Source: DASQBT01 sp049578545 (GTDB taxonomy: Bacteria > Pseudomonadota > Gammaproteobacteria > Burkholderiales > Thiobacillaceae). From it: DNA of 64,000 bases. The translations under genes and the position numbers were made by a program. The notes under the pieces are model-generated. The model did no database searches. It was given only the letters and a program-made list of their open reading frames with translations, and was not told the origin of the DNA. This document shows positions 51,310 through 61,183 of this stretch, one piece after another. Location: positions 1-64,000 of the forward strand of contig JBAUMF010000088.1 of NCBI GenBank assembly GCA_049578545.1, read 5' to 3'. The first letter of the stretch is position 1. Every line of letters starts with the position of its first letter.

Positions 51310-52199
51310 ATGAAGTTGAGTCTTGATGCTTTGCAGTTGCTTGATGAGATCCAGCGCCGTGGATCTTTTGTGGCAGCAGCGCAGGCACTGAACAAGGTGC
51401 CATCCGGTCTGACTTATGCCGTACAGAAACTGGAACAGGATCTGGATGTGCTGTTGTTTGACCGGAGCGGCCACCGTGCCAGGCTTACTGCAGCGGGCCA
51501 GCTCCTGCTCGATGAAGGCAGGCAAATTCTGTATGCCGCCGACAGCCTTGAAGCCCGCGTAATTCAAGTCGCTCATGGTTGGGAACCGCGCCTGACCCTG
51601 GCCATCGATGCAATGGTGCCTTGGGGGCCCTTTATGGATTGCATCAGGGAATTTGACTCGCAGACTCAAGGTACGAGGCTTAGATTTACTCGTGGCGTGT
51701 TGGCTGGCATGTGGGATAGCCTGATTTCTGGAGAGGCAGATTTGATTGTAGGTGCTCCTGGTCCGGGCCCGGCAGGTGGAGGCTATATGTCGCGTGAACT
51801 GGTGGAATTATCGTTTGAGTTTTGTGTCTCACCCACCCATTGGCAGGTCAGACAAAACCCCTTGGCAAGGAAACAATTGAACAACATCGCGCTGTAGCCA
51901 TAGCGGACACGGCGAAAAGACTTCCTGCCCGAACAGTTGGGATACTGGACAAACAGCCGGTACTCACTGTTCCAGATCTGGAAGCAAAACTCGCCGCCTT
52001 GCGATCGGGCCTTGGTGTCGGCTGGCTACCTTCCTGGGTGGCCAAGCGAGAAGTGAGGGCCAAGAATCTGTTGATCAAGGCGGTTAAGTCCAGGAAACCC
52101 TCAGAGGTTCTGTATCTTGCCTGGCGCAGTGGAGAAAACGCGAAGGCGCTGGACTGGTGGTTACGTCAATTGCGCGACAAGAAATTTTTCAGTGATTAA
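51310..52199 (+). pseudogene. LysR-family regulator, frameshifted
   Basis: The N-terminal half (51310-51897) has the LysR helix-turn-helix (LDALQLLDEIQRRGSFVAAA, VPSGLTYAVQKLEQDL) and part of the effector domain. The effector domain continues in another frame to 52199 (ETIEQHRAVAIADTAKRLPA, GLGVGWLPSWVAKRE). The shift falls near 51832-51840, where the sequence is CCCACCCATT; loss of one CCCA unit would explain it. It is divergent from pirin, its likely target. It could also be a sequencing error or a phase-variable gene. Confidence 0.8.
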
Positions 52200-52321
52200 G
52201 GATTGAGGCAGGTAGATTCATCGTGTGGCGAGCGGCGACTCGGCGGCCGCGAAGCGCCGGGTGCGGGAGCGCGAAGCAGGCCCGCAGTTCCATGATGCAT
52301 TGAGTGGAAGAATGTCAGGGT

Positions 52322-52702
52322 ATGGATAGGACTCGGATAGACAAATGGCTGTGGGCCGCCCGTTTCTTCAAGACGCGGTCACTGGCTACCCGGGCGGTTG
52401 AGGGCGGCCGCGTACAATTGAATGGCGAGCGCTGCAAGCCGGCCAAGGATGTAAAAGCAGGCGACCATTTGATCATTCACATTGGTGAGCTTGAATGGGA
52501 GATTGCGCTTGTCGCCGTGACAGATAAACGTGGTCCGGCAACCATGGCCCAGGCGCTGTATGAGGAGTCAGCTAAAAGTATGAGGCGCCGGCAGGAGCAT
52601 ATGGATGAGCGCCGCATGCAACTCAATCCAGCTTCAACACTGAAAGGACGACCCACCAAAAAAGACCGCCGAAGGATTCATCGTTTCAGTGAGGAGTTCT
52701 AA
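52322..52702 (+). CDS. hslR: Hsp15-like S4-domain RNA-binding protein
   Basis: 126 aa from ATG at 52322. The S4 domain (RIDKWLWAARFFKTRSLATR, VQLNGERCKPAKDVKAGD) is followed by a basic C-terminus (GRPTKKDRRRIHRF), as in Hsp15, which binds stalled 50S subunits carrying nascent chains. An in-frame ATG at 52304 is also possible. Confidence 0.92.
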   Translation: MDRTRIDKWLWAARFFKTRSLATRAVEGGRVQLNGERCKPAKDVKAGDHLIIHIGELEWEIALVAVTDKRGPATMAQALYEESAKSMRRRQEHMDERRMQLNPASTLKGRPTKKDRRRIHRFSEEF

Positions 52703-52816
52703 GGAGAAATTGACTGTCAGCTCGGGTTGAAAAATGTGCCTGGTAACGAAACCAAAGCCCTCTGCAGGGCTGTAAAATAGCCCATTCAACTGACTGAGTC
52801 CTGTTTGGCCAAATCC

Positions 52817-55800
52817 ATGTTGCTCCTGAACCGACTGTTGCGCTGGGGCGGGGTTATCCTGCTTTTGGCGATGGTTGGTGCCGGCACTTTGCTGGCTTAT
52901 TTGTATGTCGTGGTCTTACCGCATATCGCGGATTACCGCAGCACACTCGAAAGTCTGCTCTCATCCGCAACGGGGTTTCAGGTGAAGCTGGATGAGGTTG
53001 GTGGAGAATGGGGTGGGGCAAGGCCATGGTTTATCCTCAAGGGCGTTACGCTCTATGACAGGGAGAGCAAGCCTGTTCTCCACTTCGATCGCCTGGAGGG
53101 CAAATTTGGCTGGCGCAGCGTGTTTACGCTGGAGCCGCGATTCCATAGTCTGAATGTGGAAGGTTCCTTGCTTGCCATACGCAGGACGGAACAGGGCAAT
53201 TATCAGGTGGGGGGCATCGCAATTGATCCCCAGAGCCCAAGGCACGATTTCTCCGACTGGCTGCTGAAGCAAGGGGAGGTAACGCTGGATGGCCTGACAT
53301 TGGCATGGATTGATGATTTTAGGCATGCGCCCCCCCTGGTGCTGTCGAATTTAAGAGTTGATCTAAACAATCTTGGGCCACTTCACAAACTGTTGGTTTC
53401 AGCGACTCCACCGGAGGGCTTGGCCAGTTCATTCGCACTGGATGCCCAACTGATTGGACGGCAAATCTCCAAGTTCGAGGATTGGTCTGGAACGCTGGAA
53501 GGTATTTTTCGTAACCTGAGAATTGAATCACTTTCCCCTTGGGTCGACTTGTCCTATGTGAAATCGGGACGAGGCGGAGCGGTATTGATCGCGCAACTGC
53601 AAAAAGGGCGGATCGTTAGCGTTGATGCCCGATTAAACATGGTTGGAGTCACCGCCCAGTCGGATAAGCAAAGCGCACCAATGCGCCTGCAAAAGCTGGT
53701 GGGCTTGATTGGCTGGCAATCAAACAACAATGGCCAGATAGTGAAGATGGGCGGGTTATCGTTCCAGCCCGAATCCAGCCCACTTGTTGGACCCATTAAT
53801 GGTCAGTTTGGCTGGTCAGCGTCGGGCTACCAGGTCGCAGTGGATGAATTTGAATTGTCAACCCTAAAACGAGTGATCCCGTTCATTCCGCTTAAGGTGG
53901 ATTTGCGCGATCGCTTAAGCGCGTTGCAGGCCAAAGGCCATTTCGACCACTTACAGGCAAGCTGGCAGAAACCGGCGCGTCAGGGAGCACGCGCCTCATT
54001 CAGTGTAAGTGGACAATTTCGCCAGCTTGGCTGGGAGGCTGTCGACAAATGGCCAGGTGCAAAGGGGTTGAGCGGGAGCGTGGACGGAACCCAGGACCAG
54101 GGTGAGTTCACTCTCGACCTGAAGTCGGGACAGGTCAGTCTGCCAGGTGTTTTTAGAGACAAGACAATTGATTGGAACAGAGTGGAAGCCGAGGGTGGCT
54201 GGCGCTGGAAAAATGAGGGCTATGAACTCAGGCTGTCGAATGTCGTCATGGAAAACGCCGACCTGGCAGGCTCGATGGCGGGCACATACTTGATTGGCAA
54301 CGGTCGCCCCGACAAGTTAGATTTGTCCGGCCGGCTGGAACGCGCTTTGGGGCCATCGGTTTACAAGTACATCCCGAGTGTGGCGAACGACAACACCTAC
54401 AATTGGCTCAAGCAGGGCATCGTCGCGGGGGAGGCCAGCCAGGCAACCTTTGTCCTGCGCGGCGAACCGCGGTATTTCCCGTTCCGCAACGATGCCGGCG
54501 GACTGTTTCATATCGACGCCCTGGCGAACGGTGTTGTCCTTCACTATGCCGCTGACTGGCCTACAATCGACGCCATAGACGGCGAGCTGCGGTTTCGCGG
54601 TGGCCAAATTGAAATCCTCTCCGATCAGGCGCGCATCTTCAGCGTCCAGCTTCGGGGTGTGCATGCGGTGGTCCCCGATTTCACTTCAACAGAACCCGTT
54701 CTGGACGTGAAAGGCGAGGCCAATGGACCACTGAGTGACTTTGTGCGGTTTGCCAACTTCAGTCCGGTTTCCGATCGAATCGACAACCTTACGGATGAAA
54801 TGAGCGGAAGCGGTGACATGGCGCTCGCGCTCAACATCAAGGTTCCCTTGCGGCACAGCCTTGACACTACAATCGCTGGCAGATTGAGCTTCAACAACGA
54901 TACGGTGTTTCCGGGGCCGGATATGCCGCGGCTTGAACAGGTGAGGGGTCAGCTTGATTTTACCGAGCAGAAGGTAAGTGCGGACCGGATCAGTGCTCAT
55001 GTGCTGGGCGGACCTGCGGTGATTACAGCGCGAAGCCAGGATTCCAAAGCGCATGTTTTTGGACAAGGCGTGTTTACTGCGACCGCGCTGGAGACTTGGC
55101 TAGGCAAACCCGTTAGTCACTTGCTGACGGGCCAGGCAGGCTGGAAGGGGGAAATAACGCTTGGGCAGGGGCCTGCAAGTGTCAAGGCTGAATCCAGTCT
55201 GGTGGGCTTGGAGTCGAAGCTGCCTGCACCGCTTGCGAAACGAGCGAACCAATCTGCGTTGCTCAAACTCGAACGGCAACCGCTCAAGGATGGATCAGTT
55301 TGGTCGTCGGCCAGTTATGCAAACAAGGTGAACGGCGTTTGGCTCAGTCAGCCAGGGCCTTCAGGGCTCAAGTTCGATCGAGGCGAAATTCGCTTTGGGG
55401 AGAAGGCACAGCTTCCCTGGCAGCCCGGCTTGTTGATTAGCGGTTATGTGCGCGATTTTGATCTGGGCCGCTGGCTCGACCTTATGCCGGCTGGAGGGGA
55501 GGAGCAGTCGTCGCTGCTGAGTGGCATCAACCTCACCTTTGCCAGCCTGGATTTCCTCGGGCGCCGGTTTACGGACATCAATCTCGACGGCAAACTCAAA
55601 GGTGGCATTCTCAAGATTAATGTCAGTGGTCAGGGGGTTGAAGGGAGTGTGGCATACCGGAAAGCGCTGGACGGATCGATTGCCCGGGTGTCCGGTGTGT
55701 TCAAGCAAGTCGTGATTCCCGCGCCTATGGGAGGAGAACCCGCAGGAGAGAACGCACATCGTTTGGGTACATCGGATTTTCCATCTATGGATCTGTCGGT

Positions 55801-56608
55801 GGACGACCTGCGCATGGAAGACATGCACCTTGGGCATCTTGATGCCTTGGCCCATGGCGGGCAGCAGGGACTGACTATCGATCGGTTGGAACTGGTCAAT
55901 CCGGACAGCTTGGTGAGTATGCGCGGAGTCTGGAAGGATGTGGGTCAAGGCGAAACCCGTGTAACCCTGGCTGCCGATATCAAGGATGCGGGCAAAATGC
56001 TGGCACGCTATGGTTACCCGGATTCGGTCAAGCGCGGTAAGGGCAGTGTATCCGGCGAGGTAACCTGGCAGGGGTCGCCGGCAGATTTCGCATTCCGTAC
56101 CCTGACCGGTACGCTAAATTTCAAGGCGCAGAACGGGCAGTTTCTCAGGGTCGATCCCGGTGCGGCCAAGCTCCTGGGCATCATCAGCCTGCAATCCATT
56201 CCCCGGCGCCTGAACCTGGACTTTCGTGATGTGTTCAGTGGTGGTTTCGCCTTCGACGAGATTTCCGCTACGCTTAGAATCGTGGCGGGCAATGTATACA
56301 GCGATGATTTCCGTATGAAAGGCCCTGCAGCCTCGGTGAGGATGTCGGGGGTTGCAAGGCTGGCCGATGAGACAGTACAACTCCGGGTCAAGGTTAGCCC
56401 CAAACTGTCGGAAAGTGTGGCGGTGGCCGGCGCGTTGATCGGCGGACCGCTCGCCGGTCTGGGCGCATTGGCCGTTCAGAAAGTGCTGAAAGACCCGTTA
56501 GAAGAGGCAACATCATTTGAATATTTGGTCAGCGGCCCATGGGTCGAGCCCGATGTAACCAAGCTGTCCAAAACCAGATCAGCCAAGGGAAAAGAATCAG
56601 ACGGATGA
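52817..56608 (+). CDS. yhdP: YhdP-family AsmA-like envelope protein
   Basis: 1263 aa from ATG at 52817; a TTG four codons upstream (52805) is also possible. An N-terminal membrane anchor (GVILLLAMVGAGTLLAYLYV) is followed by a very long beta-rich body with AsmA-like repeats. YhdP, TamB and YdbH form bridges that carry phospholipid to the outer membrane. Length and topology match the family. It overlaps the nitrilase-family gene by 4 bp (ATGA). Confidence 0.92.
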   Translation: MLLLNRLLRWGGVILLLAMVGAGTLLAYLYVVVLPHIADYRSTLESLLSSATGFQVKLDEVGGEWGGARPWFILKGVTLYDRESKPVLHFDRLEGKFGWRSVFTLEPRFHSLNVEGSLLAIRRTEQGNYQVGGIAIDPQSPRHDFSDWLLKQGEVTLDGLTLAWIDDFRHAPPLVLSNLRVDLNNLGPLHKLLVSATPPEGLASSFALDAQLIGRQISKFEDWSGTLEGIFRNLRIESLSPWVDLSYVKSGRGGAVLIAQLQKGRIVSVDARLNMVGVTAQSDKQSAPMRLQKLVGLIGWQSNNNGQIVKMGGLSFQPESSPLVGPINGQFGWSASGYQVAVDEFELSTLKRVIPFIPLKVDLRDRLSALQAKGHFDHLQASWQKPARQGARASFSVSGQFRQLGWEAVDKWPGAKGLSGSVDGTQDQGEFTLDLKSGQVSLPGVFRDKTIDWNRVEAEGGWRWKNEGYELRLSNVVMENADLAGSMAGTYLIGNGRPDKLDLSGRLERALGPSVYKYIPSVANDNTYNWLKQGIVAGEASQATFVLRGEPRYFPFRNDAGGLFHIDALANGVVLHYAADWPTIDAIDGELRFRGGQIEILSDQARIFSVQLRGVHAVVPDFTSTEPVLDVKGEANGPLSDFVRFANFSPVSDRIDNLTDEMSGSGDMALALNIKVPLRHSLDTTIAGRLSFNNDTVFPGPDMPRLEQVRGQLDFTEQKVSADRISAHVLGGPAVITARSQDSKAHVFGQGVFTATALETWLGKPVSHLLTGQAGWKGEITLGQGPASVKAESSLVGLESKLPAPLAKRANQSALLKLERQPLKDGSVWSSASYANKVNGVWLSQPGPSGLKFDRGEIRFGEKAQLPWQPGLLISGYVRDFDLGRWLDLMPAGGEEQSSLLSGINLTFASLDFLGRRFTDINLDGKLKGGILKINVSGQGVEGSVAYRKALDGSIARVSGVFKQVVIPAPMGGEPAGENAHRLGTSDFPSMDLSVDDLRMEDMHLGHLDALAHGGQQGLTIDRLELVNPDSLVSMRGVWKDVGQGETRVTLAADIKDAGKMLARYGYPDSVKRGKGSVSGEVTWQGSPADFAFRTLTGTLNFKAQNGQFLRVDPGAAKLLGIISLQSIPRRLNLDFRDVFSGGFAFDEISATLRIVAGNVYSDDFRMKGPAASVRMSGVARLADETVQLRVKVSPKLSESVAVAGALIGGPLAGLGALAVQKVLKDPLEEATSFEYLVSGPWVEPDVTKLSKTRSAKGKESDG

Positions 56609-57564
56609 GTACAACCAGGAACACTAAGACAACGAGATCAAGCGTCGCCCGCACCCGTGGCAGCCACAAGAAACCTGTCGCTGCACAACCGGGTACAGTT
56701 CGCGTTGCGGCCATACAAATGGCATCCGGACCACAGGTATCGTCCAATCTCTCCGAAGCGGAGCGTCTGATCGAACAGGCCGCGAATTCAGGAGCAAAGC
56801 TGGTGGTGCTGCCCGAGTATTTTGGCATCATGGGGATGAAGGACACGGACAAGGTCGATGTGCGGGAAAAGGACGGCAAAGGCCCGATGCAGGATTTCCT
56901 CGCGCGCATGGCGAAAAAATACAGAATCTGGCTGATAGGCGGCACTGTGCCCATGGAAAGCAGCGTCCCCAATAAGGTCCGCAATGCCTGTCTGGTGTAT
57001 GACGAGCGTGGCAAGCAGGTGGCGCGCTACGACAAGATTCATCTCTTTGGTTTGGATCTGGGCGCAGAACATTACCGCGAGGAAAAGACCATCGAGCCGG
57101 GCGATACGGTCGTGGTGGTCAACAGCCCGTTTGGCCGAATTGGCCTTTCGGTTTGTTATGACCTGCGCTTTCCCGAGTTGTATCGGGCCATGCCCGAGGT
57201 GGATCTGATCGTGGTGCCTTCCGCGTTCACTGCCACCACTGGCAAGGCGCATTTTGAAACCCTGGTGCGCGCCCGCGCCATTGAGAACGTCGCCTATGTC
57301 ATCGCCTCAGCCCAGGGCGGCTATCACCTTTCGGGCCGCGAAACACATGGCGACAGCATGATTGTCGACCCGTGGGGCGTGGTACTCGACCGCCTGCCAC
57401 GTGGATCCGGTGTGGTGCTGGCGAACATCAATCCCAAATACCAGACCAGCCTGCGTAAGAGTCTGCCAGCGCTCAAACATCGCGTGCTCGGCATCGAGCC
57501 GACACAGGTTGTGACTCTGGAGCGGCGCACAACGCAAAGCCGCGAGTCCGGCGGCAAGAAATAG
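56605..57564 (+). CDS. Carbon-nitrogen hydrolase (Nit1/Nit2-like amidase)
   Basis: 319 aa from ATG at 56605. The catalytic triad is Glu in VLPEYFGIMG (E71), Lys in YDKIHLFG (K144) and Cys in SVCYDLRFPE (C184). The first 30 residues are basic and low complexity. Nit1-type enzymes repair deaminated glutathione. It lies between yhdP and tldD, a conserved order. Confidence 0.92.
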   Translation: MSTTRNTKTTRSSVARTRGSHKKPVAAQPGTVRVAAIQMASGPQVSSNLSEAERLIEQAANSGAKLVVLPEYFGIMGMKDTDKVDVREKDGKGPMQDFLARMAKKYRIWLIGGTVPMESSVPNKVRNACLVYDERGKQVARYDKIHLFGLDLGAEHYREEKTIEPGDTVVVVNSPFGRIGLSVCYDLRFPELYRAMPEVDLIVVPSAFTATTGKAHFETLVRARAIENVAYVIASAQGGYHLSGRETHGDSMIVDPWGVVLDRLPRGSGVVLANINPKYQTSLRKSLPALKHRVLGIEPTQVVTLERRTTQSRESGGKK

Positions 57565-57844
57565 ACAGAATGCACTGATCAAGTCATCCATGAGTCGCGT
57601 TGCTGACAAATTTGAAATGACTGCGCAAAGGGTGGCACAGGTCGTCTTAAACGTGCGACACAAAGCGGCAAGCCAAAGCAGGCGCTCAGATTTGGCGCAA
57701 GCCCCGGGCCACAGGGAGTTGGACGGGCGATCCGCGTCCTTGGGCCTGGTAGCGTAGAATGACTATAAGCTGCGCCACTCGCCCTGCATCTCCCCCCGCC
57801 ATGCCGCTTTCGCGGGCAAGCGGGACTTAATCAGAGGTTCCATC

Positions 57845-59317
57845 ATGAACATAAAAGACACCCAGCCTGCTCTGCAGGTTTCCGAACAGCTTTTCGAAAC
57901 CGCTCGCGCCACCCTGCTGGCGCCCAATCAGCTCGACAGCACTAAGCTGACACCGGTGTTCGGCAAGCTCATGGCCAGCGAAGTTGATTACGCCGACCTG
58001 TATTTCCAGTACACCCGCTCCGAGGGCTGGACCCTGGAAGAGCGGCAGGTCAAATCCGGTAGTTTCAATATTGATCAGGGCGTGGGCGTGCGCGCCGTGT
58101 CCGGCGAGAAAACCGCGTTTGCCTATTCCGACGACATATCGGTCGATGCTCTTACACAGGCGGCTGATGCCACCCGTGCCATCGCTCGTACTGGCCAGAA
58201 TCGAAGCGTGCCCGTTGCGGCACAGGGTGCGGGCCGCAATCTGTATCAGCCTGTCGATCCGCTGGCCAGTTTGCCTGACCCGCAAAAAGTTGCCCTGTTG
58301 GAGAAAGTCGAGACCATCGCCAGCAAGCTTGACCCGCGCGTGATCCAGGTGATTGCCCATCTGGCATCCGAGTATGAGGTGATTTATGTCGCGCGCAGCG
58401 ATGGCCAGACCGCCGCCGATGTGCGTCCGCTGGTTCGTTTGTCGGTGCAAGTCATCGCTGAACAGGACGGGCGGCGCGAACAGGGCACCGGTGGCGGCGG
58501 TGGACGCTACGATTACAGCTACTTCACCGACGAGCGTGTGGAGGATTATGCGCGCCAGGCCGTCCATCAGGCGATCACCAATCTTGCCGCCAAGCCAGCG
58601 CCTGCCGGCGTCATGCCCGTAGTGCTGGGGCCGGGCTGGCCCGGCATCCTGTTGCACGAGGCGGTGGGACATGGCCTCGAAGGCGATTTCAACCGCAAGG
58701 GTTCATCCGCATTTTCCGGCCGCATGGGCGAACGGGTCGCATCGCCCGGCGTCACCGTCATTGACGATGGCACGCTGCCGCAGCGGCGTGGTTCACTCAA
58801 CGTCGACGACGAAGGCAACCCCACACAGTGCACCACCCTCATCGAAGACGGCGTGCTGGTCGGCTACATGCAGGACAGCCTCAATGCCCGCCTGATGGGT
58901 TTGCCGGTTACCGGCAACGGCCGGCGTGAATCCTTCGCCCACCTGCCCATGCCGCGCATGACCAATACCTATATGCTGGCCGGCAGCCAGGACCCGCAGG
59001 AAATCATTGCCTCGGTAAAGCGCGGCATCTACGCCGTCAATTTTGGTGGCGGCCAGGTCGACATCACCAGCGGCAAATTCGTGTTCTCCACGGCCGAGGC
59101 CTACATGATCGAAAACGGCAAGGTCACCTATCCGGTCAAGGGCGCCACGCTCATCGGCAACGGCCCGGATGCCTTGACGCGCGTCGAGATGATCGGCAAC
59201 GACTTGAAGCTCGACCCCGGCGTCGGCACCTGCGGCAAGGAAGGGCAGAGCGTGCCGGTCGGTGTGGGGCAGCCGACCTTGAGGATAGATGGATTGACGG
59301 TGGGGGGGACGGGTTGA
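57845..59317 (+). CDS. tldD: Metalloprotease TldD
   Basis: 490 aa. The HEAVGH zinc motif is at 271-276 in ILLHEAVGHGLEGDFNRKG. TldD works with TldE (PmbA) to degrade unfolded peptides and mature some modified peptides. The partner is not in the window. A 280-bp gap precedes it, with a TATAAG-like box near 57761. Confidence 0.95.
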   Translation: MNIKDTQPALQVSEQLFETARATLLAPNQLDSTKLTPVFGKLMASEVDYADLYFQYTRSEGWTLEERQVKSGSFNIDQGVGVRAVSGEKTAFAYSDDISVDALTQAADATRAIARTGQNRSVPVAAQGAGRNLYQPVDPLASLPDPQKVALLEKVETIASKLDPRVIQVIAHLASEYEVIYVARSDGQTAADVRPLVRLSVQVIAEQDGRREQGTGGGGGRYDYSYFTDERVEDYARQAVHQAITNLAAKPAPAGVMPVVLGPGWPGILLHEAVGHGLEGDFNRKGSSAFSGRMGERVASPGVTVIDDGTLPQRRGSLNVDDEGNPTQCTTLIEDGVLVGYMQDSLNARLMGLPVTGNGRRESFAHLPMPRMTNTYMLAGSQDPQEIIASVKRGIYAVNFGGGQVDITSGKFVFSTAEAYMIENGKVTYPVKGATLIGNGPDALTRVEMIGNDLKLDPGVGTCGKEGQSVPVGVGQPTLRIDGLTVGGTG

Positions 59318-59387
59318 GGTTGCATTAGTGGGGCACATGGGGCGCAATGCCCTTTGCCTATAGTGCCCAGCATGGGCTTGAGCAAGC

Positions 59388-59687
59388 ATGAACGTTATCT
59401 ACCAAATCACCTCCCCGAACGGCAAGATATACATTGGTCAAGATCGAACAAACAGTATCAACTACTTTGGTAGCGCTTCAAGCGAACTGATAGCCAAAGA
59501 CTTCACGCCAGAACAGCGCCGCAGTTTTACAATCACGCGCGATATCCTCTGGCAGTCAGAAACTGCAACTCGCTCCGAGGTATCGCAAGTTGAAATCGAG
59601 TTCATTCGGCTCTATGGGTCGAATGATCCATCAGTTGGTTACAACCAAACTCCTCCATTTTCAACATCATCTGTTACTGAAAAGTAG
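59388..59687 (+). CDS. GIY-YIG nuclease-like small protein
   Basis: 99 aa. The GIY-YIG core shows IYQITSPNGKIYIGQDRTN: the first motif at residues 4-6, YIG at 15-17, the conserved Arg (R20), and a Glu in VSQVEIEFIRLYG (E69). It lacks any extra DNA-binding domain. The gene is AT-richer than its neighbours and is followed by dispersed repeats, which points to a recent arrival, such as a homing-type nuclease remnant. Confidence 0.75.
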   Translation: MNVIYQITSPNGKIYIGQDRTNSINYFGSASSELIAKDFTPEQRRSFTITRDILWQSETATRSEVSQVEIEFIRLYGSNDPSVGYNQTPPFSTSSVTEK

Positions 59688-60415
59688 CGCAATGGCTAAT
59701 GCCCATTGCAATTGGTTTGCTAACATCCTTGGCCGGGGGTTGCCCGGCGGCAAGTGACTTTCTCTAGTTTGGCCAAGAGAAAGTTACCAAAGAGAAGGCC
59801 ACCCCGCTGTGCTGCCCCTTCGAGGTAAACCTCGGTCGACTGCCTGAATTGGGCGGCTTGCAAACTCGCACGATCTGCTTCGCAGCCACCTGCTTAAACA
59901 CGCTCGCCTCAACATCCCCCAATTCAGGCATCCGCCCTCGGCAGCCCAGAGGGGGCATTCCCTTCACCCGGCCCTTCGGCCCACCCTCTCCCCGCAAGCA
60001 GGGAGAGGGGAGGGAACGCAACGGGATTGCTTCGTCGGCCTTGCCTTCGCGCAAAGACGTCATTGCGAGAACCACGTGTTCTTGAGGCCCGTGGCAATCC
60101 AGTTGAATCTATCAGCACCGCAATTGCTTCTGGTCCCCTCTAAAGCTGCCGCAGAAAACAGGCTCAAGCCGGTTAACCGAAATGCGGATGTTCGAGCTTC
60201 GCTTCCTAATCAAACATGGCGAAGCGAGTTTCCGTATTGCCTGGCCCGAGGCTGTTGGCGAAGGGAAGCCGAAGACCAGCGAAGGCGGGCTTGCGTTTCT
60301 TTGGATCCCTTCTTTGCAGAGCACAGAAAGGAAATTGCTATAGGGCGACCCCGCCAGTTCTCGCTGAGTAGTTCCCAACAGGATTTCCGCCGGGCTGCAC
60401 CCGGCCCATGAATTC
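59688..60415. repeat. Intergenic stretch of dispersed inverted repeats
   Basis: This 728-bp gap has no accepted gene. It has stacked inverted repeats: GCCGGG/CCCGGC (59732-59748), a 9-bp pair ACTTTCTCT/AGAGAAAGT (59757-59765, 59776-59784), CCCTCTCCC/GGGAGAGGG (59984-59992, 60001-60009) and GGATTGC/GCAATCC ends (60024-60030, 60094-60100) around CGTCATTGCGAG (60058-60069). Similar intergenic repeats are widely seen in proteobacteria. ORFs through it are probably not genes. Confidence 0.65.
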
Positions 60416-60994
60416 CTACCCCATCATTTGTTTCAGCATGCCGACGATGTCGCCGCCACCGGCTGGGATGCTGCCCTGCGGGGTTAGCTTGTTGACGATT
60501 TCAGGCAGCAGTTCGGTAAGATGGTGTGCGGCGTCATCTTCGGAAACGCCCGCCGCCTGCGCGAGCTGGCCGAGGTGACCGGAAGCGCCCAAGGCCTGTT
60601 TGATCTGATCAGCACTGACGGGTTTGTTGTCGCCGTTTCCGATCCAGGAGGCAACGTGGTCGCCCAGCCCGGCCTTGCGGAACAGGTCCTGAATACCGCT
60701 CAGTCCGCCGAGTGCGCCTTCCAGATTTGCCGCTGGTGCTGCGGCGCTGGCCTGGCTGCCACCACCGCCCAGCATTCCGCCGAGGATGCTGCCCAGGCCG
60801 CCGCCGCTTTGGCCTGCACCACCTGTCAGGCTGCCAAGTATGTTGCCCAGCCCACCACCGCCCTGGCTTGCGCTCGCACCTTTGTTCATCATCATGGAAA
60901 GCAGCGCCATCATCAATGCACCCTTGGTACCCATGCCACCTTGCTGTTGTCCGCTGCCGGTCATGCCGCCCAGAATAGAATCCAGTAGTCCCAT
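60416..60994 (-). CDS. YidB-family protein (DUF937)
   Basis: 192 aa. Gly-rich N-terminus (MGLLDSILGGMTGSG, repeated GGGLG units) and a C-terminal domain (ADQIKQALGASGHLGQLAQA, LTELLPEIVNKLTPQG) typical of YidB/DUF937. The function is unknown. A hydrophobic Met-rich stretch (ALMMALLSMMM) may associate with membranes. Confidence 0.9.
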   Translation of the reverse strand: MGLLDSILGGMTGSGQQQGGMGTKGALMMALLSMMMNKGASASQGGGGLGNILGSLTGGAGQSGGGLGSILGGMLGGGGSQASAAAPAANLEGALGGLSGIQDLFRKAGLGDHVASWIGNGDNKPVSADQIKQALGASGHLGQLAQAAGVSEDDAAHHLTELLPEIVNKLTPQGSIPAGGGDIVGMLKQMMG

Positions 60995-61130
60995 GTGCGC
61001 TCCTTGGTAGCTCTCAATTTAGTAGAGCTCTCTTTATAACCGGCAACCAATGGGTTGGCTCCATGTTTCCGAAAAATTTACGCTTGACCCTTTGGATACA
61101 AGGGACTGGCCAAAACGTCCAATATCCGAC

Positions 61131-61136
61131 TATAAT
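61131..61136 (+). promoter_or_regulatory. Candidate -10 box for the ankyrin gene
   Basis: A perfect TATAAT within the near-palindrome GACTATAATAGTC (61128-61140). No good -35 was found at the normal distance, so an activator or extended -10 use is possible. Confidence 0.35.
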
Positions 61137-61183
61137 AGTCAGGTATTCTGGTCGATCCGGATTAAGTCTTAAGGAGAAATGCC

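Noticed and set aside
60076..60411. Frames through the repeat-rich gap before yidB
   Set aside because: They follow dispersed repeats, conflict on both strands and lack ribosome binding sites.
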